Assembly: GCA_964630015.1 (NCBI GenBank)
Contig: CAZVTJ010000031.1
Span: 1 to 10,091, forward strand
DNA: 10,091 nucleotides
Source: CAZERT01 sp964630015
GTDB taxonomy: Bacteria > Patescibacteriota > Microgenomatia > UBA10105 > UBA927
Direction: 5' to 3'
The notes under the pieces were generated by a model. The model was not told the origin of the DNA, ran no database searches, and worked only from the letters and a program-made list of their open reading frames with translations. The translations under genes and the position numbers were made by a program. Positions 1 through 5,528 of this stretch are shown one piece after another; the stretch's first letter is position 1; every line of letters starts with the position of its first letter.

Positions 1-68
1 TCTTTCACAGTATCTTATCTGGGTTGTCGGGGTGTTGGGAGGGGTGGGGAATGTGAGGATTTAACAAG

Positions 69-96
69 TAGTTAGTAGATAGTAGATGGTAGTTGG
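69..96 (+). repeat. Heptamer array A (TAGWTDG x4)
   Basis: Four uninterrupted 7-bp units: TAGTTAG, TAGATAG, TAGATGG, TAGTTGG. The consensus is TAGWTDG. Eleven bases shared with the flank of array C (GGAAGAGGGAT, 97-107 here and 3629-3639 there) follow directly. Related arrays occur at 262-282 (inverted) and 3553-3580. Confidence 0.75.
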
Positions 97-156
97 GGAA
101 GAGGGATTCGATAGACACAAGAAGACTGGTTCCCTGGAAAGTCGAGATGAGAATGG

Positions 157-176
157 ATCCCCGCTTGCGCGAGGAT
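157..176. repeat. REP-like hairpin, ATCCCCGC-type
   Basis: An 8-bp stem with one C/A mismatch (157-164 with 169-176) closes a TTGC loop. The sequence context GGATCCCCGC...GAGGATGACA resembles a palindromic repeat seen between genes in many bacterial genomes; that resemblance is from memory and was not searched. It differs in sequence from the hairpin family near the transposase at the right end. Confidence 0.5.
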
Positions 177-261
177 GACAATAAAGGGATGATGAAAATA
201 CCTATAAAATTGTAAAAATTACCTTAACTTTCCTTTTATATTTTGGTGTTTTCCCTGTCTC

Positions 262-282
262 CTAACTACTATCTACAAACTA
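262..282 (-). repeat. Heptamer array B (TAGWTDG x3, minus strand)
   Basis: Read on the minus strand, three units follow one another: TAGTTTG, TAGATAG, TAGTTAG. They are the same family as the arrays at 69-96 and 3553-3580 but inverted relative to both. Confidence 0.7.
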
Positions 283-593
283 CAATTTTTATTGATGCTA
301 CAATAACGAGTGCGGGAATAGGGGAGGAAGAGAGTGCAATTCCGCACGGGAATGTGAATGGGATTTTCAGAAGATTTTCCGCATTTGGAGCGTACTAGAG
401 GCCAAAAGTATGGTATAGTATTCGGGGAAAATGAATAGATCATACTGCATCATGAGTTGAAGGTTTGAGGCTGCGAGCCAGCGAAAAAGTGAATACTTAT
501 GGGATTATTATTACATTCTGTGTGTCGAGTGGCTTTGATAGGGTTGGATAGGGATTGTTTCCACTGCGTGAATTCAAAACGAAATATTTTAGT

Positions 594-1640
594 ATGAAAC
601 TCCGATTGGGCTATCTGTTGACCGGTTGCGTTATAGGATTACTCACGGTGATCCAATGGATCGGGTCGTTTCCTGATGGACGCCTCCATATTACCGCCTG
701 CAATGTTGGACAAGGTGATGCTTTGTACATCCGATTTCCCGATGGGCGTGATATGGTGGTGGATGGCGGACCGGGGGAGAAAGTGTTGGAGTGTTTGGGG
801 AAGGTGATGCCCATTGTTGACCGTTCGATTGATCTTCTTTTGCTCACCCATCCGGAAAGCGATCATATGAGCGGGGCAACCGAAATTCTTTCCCGGTACC
901 GCGTGGGAACGGTTTTACGAAGTGACGTGTCAAAAGATACGGAAGGGTTTAGAAAATTTCTGGCTGGTATAACAGGGCACCATATTCCCCAAAAATTTGT
1001 AATTACCGGCGATACCGTTGACATTGGTCCTGTCCGGCTTTCCGCCCTGTGGCCAAGTGGCGAGGAGGTGGCGATTCTCAAGCGCGCGCAGGAAAAAGAA
1101 TCTGGGGTAGTTGCCGGTGTGTTTACGGGGATGGATCAGGCGGCAACCGCTGGTATTGGGGATGAATCGGGTTCGTTTTCCGTTTCCCAAAGCACGGTGA
1201 GCGTCAATGACGGCAGCATGGTGTTTCTTCTTTCCTACGGGTCATTTGACATGCTGTTTACCGGTGACGCCGATGACCGCGTCCAGCCCATGATTACCCT
1301 TCCCAAACCTACAGACGGGGTTGTGGAAGTGGTAAAAGTGCCACATCACGGGGCAAAAGCGGCATTTGACCGCGGGTGGTTTGCCGGGCTTTCTTCCCTG
1401 ATCCGTTCACAGGATTGCCGGAAATGCGGAGGAAAATCATTTCAGAATCAGGGGGAAGCGGAAAAAGCTTGTTGCAGCGTGGCATTTATATCGGTTGGGA
1501 AAAATACCTATGGTCATCCGGCACAGATGACCCTTAACCGTTTACAGGAAGCCGGTTTTGGGGTCCTACGAACCGATCAGAAGGGTGCAATTACCATAAC
1601 AACGGATGGAACAGCGTGGGATGTGAAGACGGAGAGATAA
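594..1640 (+). CDS. ComEC/Rec2-type metallo-beta-lactamase fold protein, membrane-anchored
   Basis: 348-residue protein matching the C-terminal hydrolase domain of the DNA-uptake protein ComEC, here without the channel-forming Competence domain. A hydrophobic segment at about residues 5-22 should anchor it with the enzyme outside the membrane. Visible motifs in order: VGQGD (38-42), DGGP (57-60), metal-binding HPESDH (86-91), GDADD (224-228), PHHG (250-253), then the family-typical ISVG...YGHP and RTDQKGAI near the C-terminus. By family knowledge this fold hydrolyses phosphodiesters, so a nuclease or DNA-processing role is likely; substrate unknown. Odd: C275-x2-C278 and C293-C294 lie in an insert after the PHHG motif. 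Start: ATG 594 puts the anchor at the N-terminus; an in-frame TTG at 555 would add 13 residues. Neither has a clear Shine-Dalgarno. It stands alone and converges on the permease gene. Confidence 0.85.
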   Translation: MKLRLGYLLTGCVIGLLTVIQWIGSFPDGRLHITACNVGQGDALYIRFPDGRDMVVDGGPGEKVLECLGKVMPIVDRSIDLLLLTHPESDHMSGATEILSRYRVGTVLRSDVSKDTEGFRKFLAGITGHHIPQKFVITGDTVDIGPVRLSALWPSGEEVAILKRAQEKESGVVAGVFTGMDQAATAGIGDESGSFSVSQSTVSVNDGSMVFLLSYGSFDMLFTGDADDRVQPMITLPKPTDGVVEVVKVPHHGAKAAFDRGWFAGLSSLIRSQDCRKCGGKSFQNQGEAEKACCSVAFISVGKNTYGHPAQMTLNRLQEAGFGVLRTDQKGAITITTDGTAWDVKTER

Positions 1641-1704
1641 AAATCATTGTTTCATTGCTGGAATATTAGCAGCTCGTGGGTTCAAAGATAGTATTTTGTA
1701 TGCC

Positions 1705-1754
1705 GTATACTGTATACAGTATACATAAATGTATACCGGTATCTTCATACATTT
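1705..1754. other. Cluster of overlapping palindromes between convergent genes
   Basis: A perfect 20-bp palindrome, GTATACTGTATACAGTATAC (1705-1724), is built from three GTATAC units at 7-bp spacing; a fourth GTATAC lies at 1731-1736. It is followed by ATACCGGTAT (perfect, 1733-1742) and an 8-bp stem AAATGTAT/ATACATTT (1727-1734 with 1747-1754). The alternatives are partly mutually exclusive. The site lies downstream of both neighbouring genes, 65 bp after the hydrolase stop and 41 bp from the permease stop. It could form a bidirectional transcript-end structure, although no T-tract follows, or a protein-binding site. Confidence 0.6.
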
Positions 1755-1794
1755 GTATTACATCATGAATCGGGTAGATTGCAAAGGAAATATG

Positions 1795-2694
1795 TTATGT
1801 AATTTCCGTGTGTATTCGTGTTTTCCCAAAAACCGGCAATACGGAAGCCAGGGCAATGCAGATCATTCCAATGGCAATTGACCAGGTGATCGGTTCATGA
1901 AAGAGTATCAGTCCAAACAGGACGCCGAAGGGGATTTCCATGAGTCCGATGATGCTTCCAACCGCAGCAGAGGTGCGTTTGTAGCCCGACACAACAAGAA
2001 GAAATGCGGCTGCTGAGGCAACAGCATGGGCGATGTTTCCCATCCAGGCTATCGGGTTTGTTGTGATGTGGAATGTGCCTTTGTACACAATGAGTTCGAA
2101 AATCACGCATTGGAGAAGCGCCATGGCGTAGAGCACCATGGTGAGCTGAATGGGGGAATGGGTACCGGAGAGTTTTTTGGTCAGCACCACCTCCACCCCT
2201 CCGCAGATGCCGGCGATACAGCAGGCAAGAAGGGGGAGGAGTGATACTGGGGACAAGGCGTACCGGGCGCCGTCAACCAGGACAAGCCCACACATTCCCA
2301 ACACCAAGGCAGCAATTTTTTGTTTTGTCATGCGTTCGGCAAAAATAGTTGCGCCTAGAATATAGCCGGTAATGGTGAGGCTCGCATAAAACGAGAGCGT
2401 AGCAATACCAATCGGAAGCGCTGTAAAGCCGTAGAAAAATAAAGGGATGACCAATGCTCCCGGAACGGAATAAGCAAGGACCCAGGGCATCTCACGGGCT
2501 GAAAATGGGGTGATGGCATGTGTTTTGATTGCAGGAATTGCCAGGATTGCAAGAATCATGAGAGCGCGCGTCCACCCCTGGAAAAAATCATTCATGGACC
2601 CTGCCATGAGTTTTGACCAGATACCATAACTGCCAAAACAGACAGCGGACAGCAAAAGAAACATCGGGCCGGACAGGTATGCGGTGCGGTTCAT
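1795..2694 (-). CDS. EamA/DMT-superfamily permease
   Basis: 299-residue integral membrane protein with ten hydrophobic segments arranged as two five-helix halves, the usual build and length of drug/metabolite-transporter (EamA) proteins. Each half carries the typical acidic loop after its fourth helix (FAERMTK in the first half, FHEPITW in the second). The family exports or imports small metabolites such as amino acids or sugars; the substrate cannot be read from sequence. Start: I choose ATG 2694 because it begins just before helix 1 and follows a -10-like TACACT (2708-2703) closely. ATG 2718 and GTG 2748 are in-frame alternatives, but the latter would overlap the divergent regulator. The head-to-head regulator gene (from 2736) is a reasonable candidate for its control, as an inference from position only. 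Confidence 0.88.
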   Translation of the reverse strand: MNRTAYLSGPMFLLLSAVCFGSYGIWSKLMAGSMNDFFQGWTRALMILAILAIPAIKTHAITPFSAREMPWVLAYSVPGALVIPLFFYGFTALPIGIATLSFYASLTITGYILGATIFAERMTKQKIAALVLGMCGLVLVDGARYALSPVSLLPLLACCIAGICGGVEVVLTKKLSGTHSPIQLTMVLYAMALLQCVIFELIVYKGTFHITTNPIAWMGNIAHAVASAAAFLLVVSGYKRTSAAVGSIIGLMEIPFGVLFGLILFHEPITWSIAIGMICIALASVLPVFGKTRIHTEIT

Positions 2695-2697
2695 ATG

Positions 2698-2731
2698 GTG
2701 CAAGTGTAGTGCTTCCATGCTATGCTGTCTG
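2698..2731. promoter_or_regulatory. Overlapping face-to-face divergent promoters
   Basis: Plus strand: GTGCAA (2698-2703), 17-bp spacer, TATGCT (2721-2726), start codon GTG 10 bp after the -10. Minus strand: CAGACA (2731-2726), 17-bp spacer, TACACT (2708-2703), start codon ATG 8 bp after the -10. Each -10 touches the other promoter's -35, so simultaneous occupancy by polymerase seems impossible. The boxes are imperfect, but both have the ideal spacing and both predict very short or absent leaders. Confidence 0.45.
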
Positions 2732-2735
2732 TATT

Positions 2736-3548
2736 GTGTCCGATTCACCAGACATCATCGAGCAAACCTTCCTGCGGTTGGGGATTTCCCCCGATCAAAC
2801 GCGGATATATCGGTATCTGTTGGGAAAACTTCCCCAGTCAGCACTTGCCATCAGTCGAGCGCTTACCGTTCCCAGAACCCGGGTGTATCGCATATTGGAC
2901 AAGTTGTTGGCTGTCGGACTGGTGGAGCAGACAGTGGGACCGCTTGGGATTGTCTTTCGTGCTACGGACATGGGCCGGCTGGAACGATTGGTAGCAGACC
3001 GGGAAACGGAACTTGCCGCCATCAAACAGTCACTTCCGATCGTATGTTCGTCGCTTTCCAAAACATCGGGTTCCGATGCCGGACGGGCTGCCATTACCTA
3101 CCATACGGGGCTGCCGGGCTTGAAACACGTGACATGGAATTCCCTTGATGCGAAAAAGGATCTGTATATTATCGAAAAAGCGACCGATATGACGGCGTTT
3201 GTGGACCGCGAATTTGCCGAAGAATACCGCCGGGAGTTGGTGCGCCGGAAGATTATGGTGTGGCAGCTGACGACGATTCCCCATATTGCGCCCTGGACGG
3301 ATGTTCCCGACTGTGTGAAATGGTGGAAAGTGCGCTATATCGACAAAAAACTCCTGCCGGTGGTGTGCGAGTCGATCGTGTACAACGATGTGTATGCGAT
3401 GTATACCTGGGATAAAACAGAGGCGTTTGCGGTGGAAATTACCAATCATGATGTGGCGGTTCAACAAAAAATACTTTTTCAATTTTTATGGACCCATGCA
3501 CGCCCGATGAAGATTATCGGAAAAAGGGGGGAAGCGAAAATAGCATAA
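2736..3548 (+). CDS. TrmB-like winged-helix transcriptional regulator
   Basis: 270-residue protein with the architecture of TrmB-family regulators. The N-terminal winged helix spans about residues 6-80, with a recognition-helix region VPRTRVYRILDKLLAVGLV (45-63). A charged helical segment (about 83-105) is likely a dimerisation coiled coil. A mixed alpha/beta C-terminal domain (about 115-260) resembles the effector domain of this family, which in characterised members binds sugars; the ligand here is unknown. Start: GTG 2736 places the protein start just before the winged helix; the longer in-frame ATG at 2613 would run through the start of the divergent permease and add 41 residues unlike the family. 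It is transcribed away from the permease gene and may control it and itself through the shared region. Confidence 0.82.
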   Translation: MSDSPDIIEQTFLRLGISPDQTRIYRYLLGKLPQSALAISRALTVPRTRVYRILDKLLAVGLVEQTVGPLGIVFRATDMGRLERLVADRETELAAIKQSLPIVCSSLSKTSGSDAGRAAITYHTGLPGLKHVTWNSLDAKKDLYIIEKATDMTAFVDREFAEEYRRELVRRKIMVWQLTTIPHIAPWTDVPDCVKWWKVRYIDKKLLPVVCESIVYNDVYAMYTWDKTEAFAVEITNHDVAVQQKILFQFLWTHARPMKIIGKRGEAKIA

Positions 3549-3552
3549 AAAG

Positions 3553-3580
3553 TAGATAGTAGTTTGTAGATTGTAGTTAG
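3553..3580 (+). repeat. Heptamer array C (TAGWTDG x4)
   Basis: Four units: TAGATAG, TAGTTTG, TAGATTG, TAGTTAG. It begins 5 bp after the regulator stop codon. It is followed by two tandem GAAAATTG copies (3606-3621) and by GGAAGAGGGAT (3629-3639), the same 11-mer that borders array A. Confidence 0.75.
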
Positions 3581-3647
3581 GGTAGCCTTTAAGAAACGTA
3601 GACTAGAAAATTGGAAAATTGGTAGGCTGGAAGAGGGATGTAGATTT

Positions 3648-3676
3648 TTGCAAGGAATATGATTTTTCTGTAGTAT
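3648..3676 (+). promoter_or_regulatory. Promoter TTGCAA-N17-TAGTAT
   Basis: TTGCAA (3648-3653) and TAGTAT (3671-3676) are separated by exactly 17 bp. The predicted transcript would start near 3683 and lead into the broken small gene at 3722. A strong AAAGGAGG (3681-3688) sits right at the predicted start of the RNA, about 33 nt before ATG 3722 and directly against an in-frame GTG at 3689, so it fits neither start well. Confidence 0.5.
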
Positions 3677-3721
3677 GGTGAAAGGAGGGTGGGAGAGGAA
3701 AATAAATATCCCAATATTCAT

Positions 3722-4102
3722 ATGCCAGACGGATCTACACCAGATATACCAACTATTCCAGGGACCGGTGATGGAACTGGAACACCAAAAACTCAGGTTC
3801 CGGTACCCGATTCAGGATAAACGACACCAGATACTACTGGCAATTTGACTCTTGAACAAATCCTTGAAAAGCGGCGACAGGCTTTACTTGCCGCAAAAGG
3901 TACGGGTGAACCGGGACAACCCGGATCCGATGTGCCGGAAGGAAGCGTTCCAGACATTGAAATTGGACCGGTTAGACCACCTGGTGATGATGCACATGAT
4001 GTCAATGAATTTGTTGATACAGCGAATAATGCAGAAAGAACATCGGGTGGCGAGCTTCGTGCACCGTCAGGCAAAGTGCTTCCTGCTCCACCAACAGAAT
4101 AA
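3722..4102 (+). pseudogene. Small Pro/Gly/Thr-rich gene interrupted by in-frame TAA
   Basis: Reading from ATG 3722, a 32-codon frame rich in Pro, Gly, Thr and Asp ends at TAA 3818-3820. The same frame then continues without a gap into PDTTGNLTLEQILEKRR and on to the TAA at 4100-4102. Composition is alike on both sides (TPD, PDTTG, Pro/Gly pairs), and a promoter lies upstream. I infer one original protein of about 126 residues broken by a single nonsense change, for example CAA or GAA to TAA. Function is not recognised: no signal peptide, no membrane segment, an acidic low-complexity chain with one short charged helix. A sequencing error is an alternative. An in-frame GTG at 3689 could extend the start by 11 residues. 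Confidence 0.5.
3845..4102 (+). CDS. Readable 3' part of the interrupted small gene, hypothetical protein
   Basis: 85-residue frame opening with TTG 3845 (LTLEQILEKRRQALLAAKG), the only sizeable uninterrupted part of the 3722-4102 gene. The N-terminal 18 residues should form a charged helix; the rest is a Pro/Gly/Asp-rich, probably disordered chain. No Shine-Dalgarno stands before the TTG, so translation from here would depend on reinitiation after the upstream TAA, 24 nt before it. It is listed separately because gene finders may call it as a whole gene. Confidence 0.4.
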   Translation: MTLEQILEKRRQALLAAKGTGEPGQPGSDVPEGSVPDIEIGPVRPPGDDAHDVNEFVDTANNAERTSGGELRAPSGKVLPAPPTE

Positions 4103-4206
4103 TTAGATAGAAGAGTTGAATTTTGAGATTCGTAGTGTTCTTGTTGGCGCATTGTTTTCCTTTGTATATTTATTGTGTGATACGAGTGTTGTCTTCATGG
4201 ATTTTT

Positions 4207-4235
4207 TTGTCTTTATAGTCCTATAGTGATATACT
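4207..4235 (+). promoter_or_regulatory. Promoter TTGTCT-N17-TATACT for the 387-residue protein
   Basis: TTGTCT (4207-4212) and TATACT (4230-4235) are 17 bp apart. The ATG at 4249 is only 13 nt past the -10 box, so the RNA would start about 6-8 nt before it. There is no Shine-Dalgarno. A second, poorer pair (TTGTCT 4189-4194, TATAGT 4214-4219, 19-bp spacer) overlaps it. Confidence 0.55.
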
Positions 4236-4248
4236 AATATCCTTCATT

Positions 4249-5412
4249 ATGACACCGGAACTCTCACAACCAAATCAACCGATTTTTGGGTATACAGAGG
4301 GGGGGAACCCGATATATATCGCTTCCCCGAAAGAAGCCCTTCGTAAAGTACATGGCTTTACTGATACAGCCTGTAGCGTGTTTGATCATTTTTCCCTAGC
4401 ACGGGCTATTGCAGTCGGATATACGGCATTGTCAAACCCATCATCGGATTGGCAGGATGTTGGGATGAAGGTGTTGGAAAACATAGAACAGTATCTTGAT
4501 CAGGCAGGAGTGTTTACCCGAATGTTATTGCCTTCACGACAGGGGTTTATGGAAACGCAACAATCGGATATTGAAGAAGCACAGAAAATTGGTGAAATTG
4601 TTTCAAAATTACACGCAGATTTACAAAGAATCCCTCAGCAACAACAAAACAAACCTCTTCAAACATTTCTTCGTACATTTCCGCATTCATTTTCGTACCT
4701 TCGTGATTTTTCCGAGAATGTATCCCAATCATCGGCACAAGCGTCAGATGTCCCGCTGCAGGCGATGTATTCATACTATCCCGATGCCATTTTTACTCAA
4801 TTATTTGATGGAAAATCCAAAGAAAAACGGACATGGGCAGTGGAGAATGAAACGTTTCGCTTGGGCATTATCGGATTTGATGAACGTCGTGATTCCATCG
4901 CCCGTCATCCGGATGAATTGGTCCAACGGATTCTCCAATCAGATCGGGATTGTCCGATTCCGGAACTCCGGTGTTGGGGGAAAGCGGTGCGAGGCGGAGA
5001 AACATTTGAACGGTTACTTACGGCACCGATAATGGATGGAGACACGTATGGAAAACGGATTTTAAATTTTCTTGCCAATATTCCCAAAGGCGATCTGTAT
5101 TACCAGCGACTTGCTGAAGTTCTGTTTTTATCTGCTGCGTCACGAGTGAATATGGAAGGGTATGGGTTGGGTGGTACGAATGAACCAAGTGCCCGAATTC
5201 TTTTCTTCCAGCGGTGGCTTGCGGACCGGCTCGTTGCCCCGGCATTTGGGGAAGCCCCGGTTGTTGGATTTGATGCGCTTGTGCAAACGGTTGTGGAAAA
5301 AAGTTCACCGGTTGCTGATATTGCATTAGCAAAATGTGTTGCGGATGCGTTTCCTCCATCTCTGTCGATTGGCAAATGGGGGATGTGTGGGACTACCGTA
5401 TCCTTCGGATAA
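4249..5412 (+). CDS. Hypothetical protein, soluble, unknown function
   Basis: 387-residue protein that I cannot assign to a family. No signal peptide or membrane segment is visible, so it is probably cytoplasmic. Helix-rich and Gln-rich stretches occupy roughly residues 60-160, including a QQQQ run. The C-terminal half has a more globular composition, with isolated Cys and Trp residues. The opening (IFGYTEGGNPIYIASPKEAL) looks like a short beta-hairpin followed by a helix. The ATG at 4249 fits the promoter 13 nt upstream. The gene is monocistronic: 146 bp separate it from the broken gene before it and 116 bp from the dockerin operon after it, which has its own promoter. It may be a lineage-specific protein, as is common in reduced genomes. 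Confidence 0.75.
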   Translation: MTPELSQPNQPIFGYTEGGNPIYIASPKEALRKVHGFTDTACSVFDHFSLARAIAVGYTALSNPSSDWQDVGMKVLENIEQYLDQAGVFTRMLLPSRQGFMETQQSDIEEAQKIGEIVSKLHADLQRIPQQQQNKPLQTFLRTFPHSFSYLRDFSENVSQSSAQASDVPLQAMYSYYPDAIFTQLFDGKSKEKRTWAVENETFRLGIIGFDERRDSIARHPDELVQRILQSDRDCPIPELRCWGKAVRGGETFERLLTAPIMDGDTYGKRILNFLANIPKGDLYYQRLAEVLFLSAASRVNMEGYGLGGTNEPSARILFFQRWLADRLVAPAFGEAPVVGFDALVQTVVEKSSPVADIALAKCVADAFPPSLSIGKWGMCGTTVSFG

Positions 5413-5479
5413 CGCTCCGGCGTACAAAAATCATTCAAGGATTTTGCGTTGAAATAACATTCCAATATTTATACGATAC

Positions 5480-5518
5480 ATGTCAAATTTGACATATATT
5501 TTGTTTTTCATTCATACT
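5480..5518 (+). promoter_or_regulatory. Dockerin-operon promoter with palindromic operator over the -35
   Basis: A consensus TTGACA (5489-5494) is followed after 18 bp by CATACT (5513-5518), 10 nt before ATG 5529. The -35 is the right half of a perfect 16-bp palindrome, ATGTCAAATTTGACAT (5480-5495). A dimeric regulator bound there would block the -35, so repression is the simplest reading. The predicted leader is only a few nucleotides, without a Shine-Dalgarno. Confidence 0.6.
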
Positions 5519-5528
5519 AAGAATATCC

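Larger units (their letters stand above)
1..593. other. Gene-free, repeat-bearing region at left edge
   Basis: No coding frame with protein-like composition was found on either strand. The stretch holds two heptamer arrays (69-96 and 262-282, in opposite orientation) and a REP-like hairpin (157-176), listed separately. From about 300 to 593 I see only mixed sequence without recognisable RNA genes. No convincing -10/-35 pair precedes the next gene; TTACAT-N18-TTGATA (511-540) is too poor a match to call. The density of dispersed repeats suggests intergenic junk or decayed mobile sequence. Confidence 0.6.

Noticed and set aside
69..282. Heptamer arrays as a CRISPR array
   Set aside because: Units are 7 bp, tandem and without spacers.
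1655..1680. Terminator hairpin right after the hydrolase gene
   Set aside because: Only a 4-bp GCTG/CAGC stem with a long loop; no T-tract.
2613..2735. N-terminal extension of the TrmB-like regulator from ATG 2613
   Set aside because: It would overlap the start of the divergent permease, and its 41 residues do not resemble the family; GTG 2736 begins right before the winged helix.
3818..3820. Stop-codon reassignment explaining the in-frame stop
   Set aside because: TAA ends most genes here and TGA ends the gene at 8829; the code appears standard.
3793..4152. Minus-strand frame of 119 residues, Ser/Pro/Gly-rich
   Set aside because: It is antisense to the Pro/Gly-rich small gene, whose codons produce Ser/Pro/Gly on the other strand; the promoter evidence is on the plus strand.
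5422..5446. AT-rich imperfect hairpin after the 387-residue gene as a terminator
   Set aside because: The stem (CAAAAATC/GATTTTG) has a bulge, no GC pairs of note and no T-tract after it.
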